Assembly (NCBI RefSeq): GCF_000224145.3
Contig: NW_004190496.2
Coordinates: 1-64,000 of the forward strand
DNA: 64,000 bases
Direction of reading: 5' to 3'
Source of the DNA: Ciona intestinalis
Taxonomy: Eukaryota > Chordata > Ascidiacea > Phlebobranchia > Cionidae
This document shows, piece by piece, positions 23,901 through 36,455 of the stretch. The notes under the pieces were generated by a model. That model made no database searches and was not told where the DNA came from. It was given only the letters and a program-made list of their open reading frames with translations. The number at the start of each line of letters is the position of its first letter. The stretch's first letter is position 1. The position numbers and the translations under genes are program-made.

Positions 23901-26500
23901 TGGGAACTTTTCAACTAGATTTTTGTCTCAAATTTTATAAGATTTTTTTCACTTTTTGGGTTAAACAAAGAATAAAACAAAATTTTGCCTAAATCAAGAT
24001 AAACCGAAAGCATCAATGTTTGTTTTTAACCCAAGTTTTTAAAACTTTTCTAAACTCTGCAATCCATATTCTCACTGCAGCTAATCCTGTTGAACCAAAA
24101 GCTGCTCCGTTTGTGTTTGGTGCCGCGGCTCCTAAACCAGATACAAGTAAGAAATATTCCTAAATACAGAGGCACCTATTCTTTGAATAACCATGGTGGT
24201 ATTTAGGCATTGTGTACCCTTGTAAATATTCCTTTTGTTGCCTTTTTGTTTTAAACCAATACATTCAGGTCAACTTGAGAATAAACCAGCAGCTCCTACA
24301 TTTGCCTTTGGATCTAGCAGTGCAGGTACTAAACTTATTAAGCAAAGGAATTTCCGAGAAGAGCTGTTTTAGAAATATATTTATCCTTTCTATTTTTCCC
24401 AACAGCTCCAGCTTCAGTCCCTCAACAGCAAAAGCCAAAGACTGGTTTTAATTTCGGTCAATCCACAGCTGCAGGTAACTTAAAAAAGTTAGAAATGCAG
24501 ATAGTTATAGATTGTTAAACATTTAAAAATAATCATTAAGTAACTATGCTTCTCTAAAAAGCTTAAAAAATTCTGTTAAAAAGTTGTTTGTTACACCAGC
24601 GACTGTATGTAACAATTTATAATCACTGCATTATCTTATTAAGTACCTAGGGAATCTTAGAGGTGTTTAATTCTCATCATGAAGTAATGTTCTGCCATTT
24701 ATTTTACAGCTAACACAACTGCCTTACCTACTTTTCAATTTGGGGCCAGCCAATCAAAACCAACCAATATGTTTCAACAAAAAGAAAATAATTTTGGTTC
24801 AAATAGCCAAGGTAATGATAAACTAACATATGTAATAAATCTAAGTATTCATGAGGTTTGAATTGATTTTCTTTGGTAGTATCTCATTTTATAAAGTGTA
24901 GGGTAATATTGATAAAATGCAGTTATACAATATAGAGAACCTCATTGATTAGTGAGGTGGACGCAATATACTTTAGCACTGCTTGTTGGTATAGACACCT
25001 AACAGCAGATTAACAGAAAGGCTGTTTTATGTTTAAACTAAAGTGCTAAACCATATGATCGATGTGACGATCACCCCTGTTCGAAATTTGGTCACCCCTG
25101 TTCGAAATTTGGTCACCCCTGTTCGAAATTTGGTCACCCCTGTTCGAAATTTGGGATGCTTGTCACTCTAGGCACTCGTAACGTTACTTCTATGCTATGT
25201 TGCATAATCTCCTGTCACCAACATATTGTTCATTCCCTCAGCAGCACCAGCATTTGGAAGTACTATGTCCAAACCCGCAGTGTTTCAGTTTGGTGCGAAG
25301 GAAAATGTGGTCGAACAAAAACCAACCATCACACCTGCTTTTCAATTTGGTGCCACAGCGCCTCCAATCGAAAAACCAACAAGTATTAACATAGAAATAG
25401 TATAGATATGACAAAAACGAACACAATAAAATACGGAATGTAATTTTTTAAATTTATACTTGCCAAACATAGGAAATTTCATTTATTAATTTATGGAATA
25501 ATGTATGTTTTGACTCGACTTATTTGTATAGACACCTTACAGCATGGTAAAAAGTATTTTAGACTTGAAACTGAAGTGATAAAACATATGATGTCACTTC
25601 TATTTCAAAAGTTGGGTTTACATGACACCCTAGGCACCCTCAACATCAGGCCTATGTATAAACATTTAAAATGACTTTTATTAAACACAGCTTTCCAGTT
25701 TGCTCAAACTGCACCAACACCTACCCCTTCTACTTTTGTATTTGGCAACCAACAAAACACACCGTCTGCAGGTTTGTAGCTTAGTTTGGTATTATTTAAA
25801 CTCTTTTGTTTTCTAAAATTACCCTTCTGGTATTATATACATAGCAGGTTGCCTTAAAACTGTTTTTTTTACTTGTATTATTTTATACTTACACCTGGTT
25901 TTGGTATTCATGTTCACTTCTCTTACTTTTGCATTACAGGATTTCAGTTTGGAGCCCAGTCAAGTTCTGGTATGTTCGCCAACACACAGCCTGTGCAACC
26001 ACCTGCACCACAGAACACATCTTTTGCATTTGGGTTTGTTAATACTATATACATTTTATATATATACAATAGTGTACTATTGGATTTCTTGCTGCTTGGA
26101 TTGATTTAAAGTTTACATGAATGAATGTAACTTATTTAACCTTATATTTAATCAATAATATAATGTAACTTGGTGTGTGATTACAATTTTGACAACCCGT
26201 TTGTGACCACTTGGTTAAACCAATTTTAGTTGATTGTCTTTTTGCCTCATGACACATACCCCCACAATGGTAGCACTAGCAGCGTTTAGTCTCGAACCTG
26301 TACCCTCTGCTCATGTTTTTTTACAGTTCTAAGATTACAAAATGTTTTTTTTACTTTCCAGTGCCTCACAACCGCCACAAAACAGCGGCAATACGATGTT
26401 TAGTATCGGGACAGCGTCATCCAAACCAGCAGGTCGTTCTAGCACTCCTGTCGGCCAAAGAACCTACAAAAAAGCAAATCGACGTTTAAAAAAGCCCTAG
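14924..26500 (+). CDS. NUP153: NUP153, nuclear-basket nucleoporin with RanBP2-type zinc fingers and FG repeats
   Basis: Twenty-six exons: 14924-15010, 15588-15684, 15935-16038, 16498-16582, 16827-17002, 17332-17439, 17795-17938, 18305-18352, 18690-18871, 19247-19308, 19624-19910, 20553-20613, 20984-21052, 21274-21988, 22351-22436, 22700-23443, 23722-23772, 23836-23895, 24081-24146, 24269-24325, 24406-24474, 24710-24811, 25242-25382, 25691-25771, 25940-26033 and 26362-26500. They give 1,304 residues (human 1,475). The N-terminus has KPYSRPPKK then RVTDSVKNLF, as in vertebrate NUP153. SSTARKILTTLEKMSTPL matches the conserved pore-targeting part. Four complete WxCx2Cx10Cx2C zinc fingers (three in exon 14, one in exon 15) should bind Ran. 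Exons 16-26 are FxFG/FG repeats, and the protein ends in a basic RTYKKANRRLKKP tail like human NUP153. Two extra half fingers sit in exon 14. Role from the family: nuclear basket, transport-factor docking, Ran binding. Confidence 0.96.
20795..20945. repeat. TA-rich microsatellite
   Basis: Runs of TATATA and related AT repeats in a NUP153 intron, next to a family B copy. Similar (TA)n runs are at about 8005-8025, 20010-20042, 49752-49775 and 50493-50512. Confidence 0.8.
22196..22300 (+). mobile_element. tRNA-like SINE module (family C), clearest copy
   Basis: It has a tRNA-like head (GTGGGGCACTTGCCTCTAGTCTAGAGGTTATGG, split here by one or two changes, then an ATCAAGG B-box-like part). A body follows with CTGCCACCATTGTGGACAAA and GTGTCCTTGGGCAAGACA. 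Other partial copies, either strand: 205-320, 1232-1370, 8590-8670, 10715-10860, 17650-17740, 26200-26320, 27000-27075, 27836-27895, 44890-45020, 46150-46500 (split by another element), 50770-50860, 56525-56600 and 62695-62755. All look decayed. Confidence 0.6.
23083..23354 (+). repeat. FG-repeat array inside NUP153 exon 16
   Basis: About eight tandem units of 12-14 residues on the pattern FGSNQEKPKVPS (for example VPSFGSNQETPKVPMFG). Units are diverged at the third codon position and one has lost the glycine (NFDSNQ). This looks like local duplication of a single FG spacer, distinct from the irregular FG repeats in the other exons. Confidence 0.85.
25071..25154 (+). repeat. Four tandem copies of a 21-bp unit
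   Basis: The unit TCACCCCTGTTCGAAATTTGG is repeated four times without change inside the NUP153 intron before exon 23. It grows out of the end of the dispersed module at 24900-25195, so it is a recent local expansion within an older repeat. Confidence 0.95.
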
Positions 26501-27605
26501 AACCTATTAACTCAAACAGTGCAACAAATCTACAAGTCTTTTGCGCGCCTAAATGCACGACGAAGTTTTCAGATTTTGTACTTCTTTACACTGCCTCGAT
26601 TTTCTAACAGCCGTCGTACCAAAACAAATAATGTCTTTTCCCCACATTGCGGTTTTAGTTCCTTTGTATGACATCTGCCGTATTTATTGTTTTCCGGCTC
26701 ACCGGGAATCTAATGGCATCGTGACGCATTGATGCCTGTCGTGTACATATACCGCTGAAATCAGTCCTTGTAATTCGCAAATAAATGCTTTCTTTGTACT
26801 ACTATGGGGGTTTTGAAAAATGTTAGGGGTTTGTAAGAAGCATTTAGCTCCAGTCATTTTATCATGGATAGAGTAGATATATAGTCAAAATGTCAGAATT
26901 TGTGTATGAATGGAAGTGACTGTCGCGTGGCAGAGCAACGGTAGTCGGTATAACATTGGTGTTTAGTTTACATACGTACACAACATTGGCAGCATAGTAG
27001 GCTACACTCTAATAGAGTACTATGGTGGCAGCGTCGGACCCGTATCCTCTGGTCTGTAGACGAGCGGTTGAACCGAAGGGAAAAAATCAATCATGTTAAT
27101 CTCTTTACATTAACCACTGTACCAAGCAAACTGACAAACATATTTGAACACTGTAACACACAGATTATTTATGTCAATGCAGACAGTGATTATAAGTAAC
27201 TAGAAGTATACACCGCGGTGGGTCAAACTTTATTGCAAACATTTCAATGTGCAGACTTTAATTAAATATTAGACGTAAGAAGTTAAACATAGATTGACGC
27301 GCTGGTTGTTTAATTGCACTGGTAATTAACTGCTGTTATAAAACATGTTATACAACTATTGAGTGTCGTTTAGAGCAAGTTTTATTCACTTTTAAAACAG
27401 CACTATGGGTGTTTATGTAGTCACGTGTTCTTAGAATACCCAAATGCACTGAACCGAATCGGGGATTTTTTTGGTGAGATTTTGAAGTTTTGTTTTCTGG
27501 GTGTTGGGTTTCTTATTGTAAACAAATTTACATCAATTTTACGCCATCTCGTTGCCGATTTTGTATAAGTTTTGAGGTAGTGATCTGTCGTTCAATTAAT
27601 ACACG
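26501..27605. other. NUP153 3' UTR and spacer before FAM91A1
   Basis: Contains the NUP153 polyadenylation signal, a minus-oriented copy of the dispersed 110-130 bp repeat (about 26910-26976) and a tRNA-SINE-like tail (27000-27075). The last 200 bases before the FAM91A1 ATG look unique. No coding sequence recognised. Confidence 0.55.
26780..26785 (+). terminator. Polyadenylation signal of NUP153
   Basis: AATAAA 280 bases after the NUP153 stop. The 3' UTR before it is free of the dispersed repeats that fill the next kilobase. Confidence 0.6.
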
Positions 27606-30600
27606 ATGAACGAAGTCGAAGCGTGCATGAAGAAGGGATGTATTTGGAAAACTTTACCGGAGCAGATTAAATCGGTGTGTTTTTACTTTTTAAAAATGTC
27701 GTAAAACGTTTCAAGTCGCAAAATGTATATTTAATTCTACGAAAATCGTTATAACATGGGTGTTATGTTTCATACACCTCGTGCTCAATTGCAAGTTATC
27801 ACTTTCTTAACTATGTGGGTTTGTTTTATGTATGTAGTGTTCTTGGGCAAGATACTTAACGGCAATTGCTCCAACCCAAGTTACATTCATTCTCAGCCTT
27901 GCTTTTTATTTGACACTCTTCTCCACACTTTTTATCCATACCATGTTTTAACAACTGTTGTTTTGCTGTTGATTCCATTCACTGCGTTCTTTAAATAACA
28001 TGATCTTTGCTATCGTTTTTGAGGAGATAAATAAAATTTCTTTTATCCTATTCATTCATATAATAAACAACATACAAGTAAACAAATTTTAATCTAGGCG
28101 TTGAGTCATTCAAAAGAGGAATATGACCGCATGTTGTTCAACTACAGTATTCGTAACCAGCTTCGATACAAAACATCAGCCGTACGCCATGTTTTTGATG
28201 ATGAAAGAGCATATTACAACAAACTAATGAACCATAGTAGACGACATCTTATGCTGTATCCATATCATTTGCAAGGTCAGTTGCTTTCTTTGTTTTTGTT
28301 ATGTTTGTTATGTTATATAGTTTGTTATATATATAGATTCTATATGTTATATATAGATTACTCCAACATAGTGGTCCCTTATGGAAAATATTGCTCACAA
28401 AAATAATTAAACAATCACCCACAAAGTTACATACATATGTACCAACTCTTAGCGGGCACAAGGTGAATGAAACATGACACCTGTGTTATACGACTATCGT
28501 TGCTGTGCAACACAAGTTTTATTAAGTGAAGTCATTTAATTATTCATACAAGCATATATACCATATTTAATTTAGTAAATATATATATTGATGTAATATT
28601 AATTATATCTGCAGAAAAAATGATTGGTTTACGTGTCACTCCGTTTTCATATTACTTAACCATGATGGAAGGTATTATGATGCAAATTCAAAAGTTACGA
28701 TTCACTTCCTAACTTTACTGCTGCTGATTGTGAGTTGTTTATGATTGCATGTTATTTAATATCTGGTATAGGCACCAAACCTGGGTGGCAGGGTAGGTAG
28801 GCCAACCCTGGTATTTTCTGCACGGCATCACTCAGTAAACAAAAAACATCATTACTGATAGTGTGAAATTTGTTTCACAGGATTTTGTGTTTAACTCTCT
28901 CTGCTTCTCTGCATTTTGAAATGTTTGTAAAATATATGTTTCCCACAATCTGCTTTTTAAATTCTTAAACAATATTTTCCACTTTCTAATTGTATATATA
29001 TATACTGAAAATTAGTTTTATTACAAAATAATTTGTTTACATTTTCAATTCAAGTAAAATTTAAATAAAAACATTTTAACACTTTGCCTGTTTTAACCAA
29101 ATAAATTATATATTCGAAAGTTTTATTATTCATACCAAAACGAATTCATTTTTCAATTCCAGGTCTCCGTGTGCTTGGGATTGGACGTAACCAATATATT
29201 GAGTTAATGAACAGATGTCGTTTGAACCGAAAGTTCAAGATAATGTCAATGAAGAGAATTGTAAATGTGCGGGAATATCTGCCAATAGTTCCTGTAGATA
29301 TCCCGTTACAACCGTGGTGGATTGTGTGCGTGGGGTTTATTACGGAAGAAGACATGAAAGTAAGTTGGTTTTGAACCTAAAAATACTGTTTAATAAAACA
29401 TAATCACCCACAAAGTAACATACTTGGTAATTCCTAAGCTGGCACGAGGTGTATGAAACAGAACACCTGTGTTATAACGACTGTCGTTTTCCGGCCACAC
29501 GAGGATAAAGTAGGGTACATTTATTCTGTTCTCTGTGGGTGAGGTCCTACAGTGTTTTCAATGCTATGGGTCCTGAGTTTTAGGGCATAGTTGACCCATT
29601 ACCTTGACACCCAGGGTGATACAACCAACTAGCAACAACTGGGTTGAAGCGATGTCCGTTCTAGTTGAATGTATTCACCACTTTTCCCAATTAGATTCCC
29701 TTTGTATAATGCCAATTAGTGTAACTGTATTATAATTAAGTCAAGATGTCACCCTAGAAATTAATAGAAATATTATTTCTGAAACAAGAGTATTACATCA
29801 CTATATCAACTCAGTCGGGTAGACACAAGTGCTTATACATGAGTCACATACCAGATTAAGACACTCAGTCAAGTAAATCATTTCCTAATCTACAATATAT
29901 GTTCGTTGACAACAGTGTGTGTTTTATACAAACTGACTTTCGATTTAAAGTAATATAATGTCCTTATGTGAATGTTGTTTAGTAGCCATGATTTTGTTTT
30001 AATAAGTTAATTTCAATGGTGTATTTACTGTATTATATATATTTATGTTTTAAATTCACAAGCTGTGGAGGTCATTGTCTGAAGTATTTGTATTGCCCCG
30101 TTATACGTAGTAAGCTGTGAAACAGTCTATCTGCAGACATTTATTATTGTATTCATTTACATAACTAGTGTTTCATGGATTCTGTATGGGTGAGGTTATA
30201 TGGCACGACACACCAGGGGTCATGGAATTTAGCCAAAAGTTGACTCATGAGTCATTACCCCAAAGTCATTTACTTATTTCTATCGTATTTCAATTTCTAA
30301 AGTAAGACATGTAACATGGCTCAAAATATAGGCCAGACTTGGCCGATTACTTCAAACAAACATTTTTGCCCTGTAGATATTTAATTCAGTTTTTCTTGAA
30401 TAAAACAATTATCTTTTCTATCCTCAGGGATGTAGTCCCAGGATGCAGGATTTGATTGACAGCTTGATAGATTGTGGACCTCGCATAGCAAGCAGCATCA
30501 GTATCAACCTTATACATAGTTTGTACACCAGAGGTCTCATCTACCTTCATATTCCTATTGAAGATTCAACGAGAATTTACGGTGAGTTATGTTATGTTTA

Positions 30601-33600
30601 TGTTTGGAATCCCTAGCAACAAGTTATGTTGTGTTTATGTGTAAATCATTAGTAACCAATAGCAACAAGTTTTTTTTAATTTTTGGTGAAAAAATGGGTT
30701 TTATTGTGAAATGACTTTTTTTAAATTTTGGAAGACGTTACTAAAATGCAGTTACACTCAATAGTTGTCAAACATAGGGAACCTCATTGCATAAGGCGGA
30801 AATTGAAATATACTTGGATACAATGGATAGTATATTTTTTATTTTAAAATCTCATTTTCTTCAGTCCCGCCACTCGAGGGTTTTGTCATGAACCGAGTCC
30901 TCGGAGATTACCTTGAAACGTTGCTTTATAAGATCTTTATCTCGATCGACGAACGAACAACAGTTGCCGAACTCTCACAGATTCTTGATACGAGCAAATC
31001 TATGGTTAAGGTATGTAGGCTGGTTCTAACTTGTTTATTTTCGTGTGACGGAGCAAGAGCAACTACAGTCATTAATCCTTGTGTGACGGAGCCATGACAG
31101 TCGTTATAACACGGCTGTTCTGTTTCATACACTCGTGCCTGTGAGCCTGTCTAGCATTTACCAAAAATGTAATTTTGTAAATGATTTTTTTTTCATTTAG
31201 AGTATTGAGTTTAAAACTGCCTGTGGGACTTTAATTTAATCCAAATTAAACATAATGTTTTCACAGAGAGCAATTTCTCTTTTCTGTCGTTTGGGATTTG
31301 CGCAGATTCTCACCAACGATGAACCAACTACAGTTAAGATGCATTATACATGGAGGGAAAAACTTCAGCAAGGTATGTTAGGCTGGAATACTTAAACAAA
31401 AACTCTTATCTTTAACTTTTTTACCAAATTCTAAATTCAACAACAATTTTCAAATTAATAATTTTTTCTACAGATTCAACGCTACACAAACATTCGAAAA
31501 TTTCAGACTCTGGATCAGACAATATTAGGTAAAATAACATTAGCAATAATTTTGTGTTATATAAATACCACAATAGTCACTTCAAAATTCCTAATAGTTT
31601 TTATTTTTATTGTCATACTCATAGGCTCATACCAGTATAATAGTTGTATAGGTGACTAGTAGTTTTTTTATTTTTGTGTTATATGGATACTACAATACTT
31701 CAAAAATTCGAACAGTTTTATTTATATTGTTATAACAGTATAATAGTATTAGAGAGATCACTAATTCATAATAACAACTATGCCCACTAATCCAACTATA
31801 TAGTTATAATTTATTACTAGACACTGTAATTATATGACATAATAATATGTAGCTTTATACTGCTTTCAACCACTGTTGTAGTTAGTCATAAATGTCCGCT
31901 AAATTGTATTCGTGCTTTTTTTGTATTCGTGCTTTAAAAATTTTGTTGTGTCGCCATCTGAGAATAAATAATTTACTTTTTTTACTTGTGTTTATAGACA
32001 TGCCCTAAAAAGTTTATTTATATTTTTTATACATATTATACCACCCATGTGAAATATAATACCTGTAAGTCTTTCCACACAAGATTAACTCGGATTTCCT
32101 CGGATTTCTTTATTATTAACTTGTGTTTTAGGACCTAAAAAGTTACATTCATTCATACACCACCAACCTTCTATACAGTATACCACCTACATAGATTATA
32201 TATAGTCAGTGGCGCAGCCAGGGGGGTTTAGGGGGTTGCGACCCCCCCTTATAAACCCAAAAAATAAAAAAATAATTTAAAAATAATTTAAAAAAAGATT
32301 TTTTGATAATTTTTTTATTAACCCCCCCCCCCTTATTTTTTTCTGGCTGCGCCACTGTATATAGTGTTAATATTTTCTTACCCACAGTATACCTGGAAAG
32401 TCGGATGGGAAACTTCTAACATGGAGTATTGATCACGATACTTTATCCATGGATTCACTTATAATGGATGACTTGAGTATGTTTGTTGTACTTAACAATA
32501 ATTCTCCCATAGGCATATTACAATTGTTTTTTGGAATATTTTTATTGCATTATTCCCACAGTTAAAGTTTCTAACTTAAAGGTATTTCTCTTATCTTAAT
32601 TTACTGGAGCAAATATAGTACTGTAGGGTAAGATGGAATACTGTTACCTCTCCAACCAGGCATAATGTAAGTAATCTTTCAATGGCTGAAAAACATAGTG
32701 AATTTCCATTTTTCACACCAGATGAGTCGTTAAAAGATTATTTTCTTTCAATAACCCTTGTTCACCACTAGGTGATGCGTTCAGCCAAACAAGCCTTCCC
32801 ACCCCCACCTCACCCATTCATCACCCTTGTCGCCATGGGAAACGTATAATGTTTCTATTTGATTCATCGTTAACTGCGTTCCTCATGATGGGAAATCTAT
32901 CCAATGTAAGTTCCTATTTATTAAATCGGAAAGTTCACTTGTTAAAAGGAGGATGTTTTTTAACCTTTGTTTTTAACAAACTTATAGATTTTTTACCAAA
33001 TTGCGCTGATTTTGGTATGAAAACTCCAAATTGTCAGTCATATAGTAAAAGAAAATAATAAAATATTCCAATTTAAAAATTCACCCACAAAGTTACATAC
33101 GTGGTATTGTGGTAACTCATAAGTGGGCATGAGGTGTATGAAACAAAACAACCGTGTTACAACAACTGTCGCTACTTAACCACTTAAGAATAAACAATTT
33201 ACATTCATTCATTCACTTTAATTCACTCCCCCACAGGGTTTAAAGAACCACGCAGTAACATTATACGAGGTTGGCAAACTAACTGATGAATCACTCGATA
33301 ATTTTGTCCACGAGTTGGACGCGATACACACCATGCCAGGGTGGGAGGGGGAAGCAAGGAGATACCAACAACATGCTCTTGTGTTAAGGTGGGATGGTGT
33401 CGTTTTAATGACTGTTGTTTTGCCAGTGACATAAAATCGAGTTAATTTAAACTGTATTGTGGTTTGGCAGCCATTGTTTTATTTGACTGTTTTACTCAAG
33501 TAGTTTTTACCTCTAGCTGGTTTAACAACTGTCGTTTTGTTGGTAATTTCATTCACTTTATTCCATCAAACTGATTTCGTTGCTGTATTCAAAGAAGTTA

Positions 33601-36455
33601 ATGACTTTTTTAATCCTTGATAATGTCATATTTCATGATGATGCCATATTGTTTGATGATGTCATCAACGATGTCATATCTTCCCTCCACACAGATCAAC
33701 AATACTTTCCCTTCGACAAAACAAACAACTGACGCAACACTTGAGTGATAATGATGATTATGACATCACAGAAGCAGGCATCGGACTTGATCTCGTACGA
33801 TCGGAAAGTTTGACGAGTCTTGACCGACCAACCATGAATAGGTTGCTTAATAAGGTGATGTAACAAACAAATAATAGATGTCATTGTCATGTAAATGAGT
33901 ATCAAGCTTTTTTATCCTTAAATGGATAGGTAACAAATGTTTGTGAGTGTTTTTTACAGTGCTACCAATTAACGATTCATAATCATACAATTTTCAAGCT
34001 TTTCGATGGATGTTTTAATTAAAATTTTTATATAGAGATTTTGACTCTTTCATAAACAAATGGTTCTATTTTTCTTTTATACGCTTTAATTTGGTATTTG
34101 TTTCATGCAAAAACGAAAAAATTTCTTTCTACTTCCTACAGAACTACCACATAGCCATAGCAATGTCACCCCTCAGCGAAGTCGGAATAATTTCCGATTC
34201 TGATTCGTTCCACATGATCGGGCCTACGTCACCCGTTATCGCCTCCGTGTGGATGAAGTTATACATCTACGAGGTTGTCGGATCCGGTCCCGTTTCCGTG
34301 CTTTTCCCGATTCAATCGCAACTTTCTTCACTGCCAGATGTATTTAATGTAAGTACTGTTTTGGAGGTTAATGGGGACAAAGAGGAGTAATGGGGAAAAA
34401 GGTGAGTAGTGTGGTATTTCTGGTGGGATAACAGGTCAGCCTTAGTTGAGTAATGGAGAAAATGAAGAGAATTGGGTTAACTCTAGTTCTTAAATTCTAA
34501 ATGCCCTGATGTACCTGGCCATATGACCTCACCTATATAGAATAGAACAAGTTTTTCATACATGGTAACTTGTAAGCGTGTATGAAACAGAACACCCTTG
34601 TTATAAAGACTATTATTGACAGATAAATAAGTTAAATCCACACCAAACATTACCCTTATTCACAGGATTACGATGAGTTATTAGTGACCTCATTCACCCA
34701 TGAACCAGTGGTGGCGAGATCATCCAACGTGATGTTCATGATTCATGAAATACTTCATAACTCACCAGTTCTTGTGCAGGTGAGAAACACTTTTCATGAT
34801 TTCTGTTTCATATTTTTTAATTTAATATGTTTAAATTTTCATGTTTTTGGTTAATCATTTTTTTGTGTCAATTTTTGTGTTTTTTAATTTTGTGACTTGC
34901 CTAATGCAAATACGTCTATATTTTATATCAGTATTAAGCTTTGGACCCTGTATCTTTCAGTTAAGATGCAAGGACCTAACCACTGACCTACTTTCAATAC
35001 CAATGATATTCAATCATGTAACATGAATTTACTCTAAATATCCAGGGATACAGTCGTAAGAATTGTCGCCCACGGAAGGTTTACGTCCCGTTCCATCTTG
35101 CCTCAGATCCCCATGGAACAGGTGATGCGGGAGGATCTTCCATCCTCGCAAGATTATCTGATAAGTTATCACTTCAACATACATGTGGATACGTTACTCT
35201 GCTCAATAATTTAAGCTCGAAATCCAGTGAAGATAAAAATGAAGGTAAGATGAACAGTATATAGGTATGTAAATTTAATGTTTTAATCTTAGTATTTTTA
35301 ATTCATGTTCAATCTTATACAGTAACAGACTGAATTCAGTTTATTCATCCTCGCATGACAGGGCATTAAAAGTTGTTTTAACACAGTTTTTAAAGGTTTT
35401 TTATGAAAGTGACCTAAATTTTTATTTCTTCAAAAATACACCGAAAATACCTAAATTTTAAATTACCCCACTAAATTATGGTCCAAAAATCATTCCAATT
35501 TCCAGCTGAAGATGACTATTGTTTGTTGGATATTAACTTTGGAATTCCACTTTTTGATGAAGCACTCAACCATGAAGTATGCAGTGGGTTTGTTGCTTCT
35601 AATATTTGTAGCAACGCAAGGTGAGATATGATGTGTACTATTGACTAGAAGTTATTTATACTAGCGTAAAGGGGCAACGATAGTCGTTATAACACGGGTG
35701 TTCTGTTTCATACACCTCATGCTCGCTTACAAGTTATCATATATGTTACTTTGTTAGTGATTGTTTTTACTTTTGTATGGCTAACATTTTGGAGAACACA
35801 TATGAGACCATTGGATTGGAGCATTTAAACATATACGTCGACAATGTTTATGCTTATAAGTATAATCAGTTATTAATATTCTTCCATTCACAGTTTGAAG
35901 TTGCTTGCTCAATTCAATGAAAAGTTGTTAAAAGACGTCACATCATTTATTCAGTCTCAAGTAAGAAGTTCGTTTTAATTTTATTAACGTTTGTTCGAAC
36001 AAACTGTCAATTTTATGAATATTCTTATTCTAAAAATGAATGAATGTATCTCATTTATCCTCACGTGGTGGGACACGATTCGGTTTAACACGGATGTCTG
36101 TTTTGTATACTCGTAACATATACGTGGTAACTTATCGTAACTGGACATGAGTTAACAGCCGTGTTAAAGCTCATTAAGTTGCCTGCCACGTAAAGATAAA
36201 CAATCAAAATTCATTTTTAATTATCATTTTCTGTATTTTTCGTTTACTACGAAATGGGACGATAAAAGAGAATGAAAACGTGTCCCATCTTACCCCACAC
36301 TATAATTCATTTAACTTGTATCACAGAACGAGTGGCGTGACCCCTCCGTCCACCCAAAACTAACGATGACAAAACATAAAAACAAAGTTCCGTTTCCGAT
36401 GTCCACACTAATATTTGACGGCAGTAAAGTCCATTCATTGAAGCGGAACAAATAA
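27606..36455 (+). CDS. FAM91A1: FAM91A1 orthologue (TBC1D23/WDR11-complex partner in Golgi trafficking)
   Basis: Eighteen exons: 27606-27674, 28098-28275, 28615-28729, 29163-29359, 30428-30581, 30865-31010, 31267-31372, 31474-31528, 32388-32476, 32772-32905, 33237-33388, 33695-33854, 34142-34348, 34666-34779, 35046-35244, 35506-35620, 35894-35960 and 36327-36455. The product is about 794 residues (human 838). Landmarks shared with human FAM91A1 are [104 protein letters not shown] and a C-terminal [15 protein letters not shown]. Family knowledge links it to WDR11 and TBC1D23 in tethering endosome-derived vesicles at the trans-Golgi. Exon 3 as given is one base too long: it starts in one frame and the conserved [12 protein letters not shown] is in the next. 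All other phases agree. AATAAA lies at 36731. Confidence 0.95.
28690..28693 (+). other. Probable one-base excess in FAM91A1 exon 3 (A-run)
   Basis: Exon 3 (115 bases between good splice sites) opens in frame through [10 protein letters not shown], then the conserved [13 protein letters not shown] is found one frame on. The switch falls at an AAAA run. One A fewer gives 114 bases, the correct exit phase, and the same spacing from the IM residues to SYD as in human FAM91A1. A homopolymer sequencing error or a null allele would both explain it. Confidence 0.8.
29535..29640 (+). repeat. Dispersed short module (family E)
   Basis: Pattern GTGAGGTCCTACAGTG, then a GGCATGCCATGGGACCTGAG-like part, TTAGGCCAAAGTTGACCCAT and a TACCCCAACACCCAGGGTGA-like end. 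Copies or fragments at about 2600-2640, 9360-9430, 10148-10215, 11030-11100, 12590-12660, 18050-18115, 19350-19400, 23530-23600, 30185-30265, 34500-34540, 41985-42070, 52215-52260, 54425-54470 and 57840-57890. It occurs next to families A and C, so it may be one part of a composite element. Confidence 0.6.
31549..31772 (+). repeat. Degenerate tandem duplication in a FAM91A1 intron
   Basis: Two diverged copies of roughly 110 bases, about 31549-31662 and 31671-31772. Both begin TTTTGTGTTATAT, run through ACTTCAAAA-like sequence and end in a stretch with CAGTATAATAGT followed by CACTA/GACTA. The unit does not match the other repeat families in the window. Confidence 0.55.
32207..32357. mobile_element. 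hAT-type MITE with perfect TIRs and 8-bp target duplication
   Basis: A 151-bp element in the FAM91A1 intron before exon 9. Its ends are a perfect 15-bp inverted repeat, CAGTGGCGCAGCCAG. It is flanked on both sides by TATATAGT (32199-32206 and 32358-32365), an exact 8-bp target-site duplication. CAGTGGCG-like ends and 8-bp duplications are typical of hAT non-autonomous elements. The inside is G-runs, A/T runs and a C-run that can also pair, with no coding capacity. The intact duplication suggests a fairly young insertion. It ends 30 bases before the exon 9 acceptor. Confidence 0.93.
36036..36205. repeat. Family A copies in opposed orientation
   Basis: A minus-oriented partial copy (36036-36115) runs straight into a plus-oriented partial copy (36116-36205) in the last FAM91A1 intron, giving an imperfect inverted repeat that could fold in the pre-mRNA. 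Confidence 0.55.
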
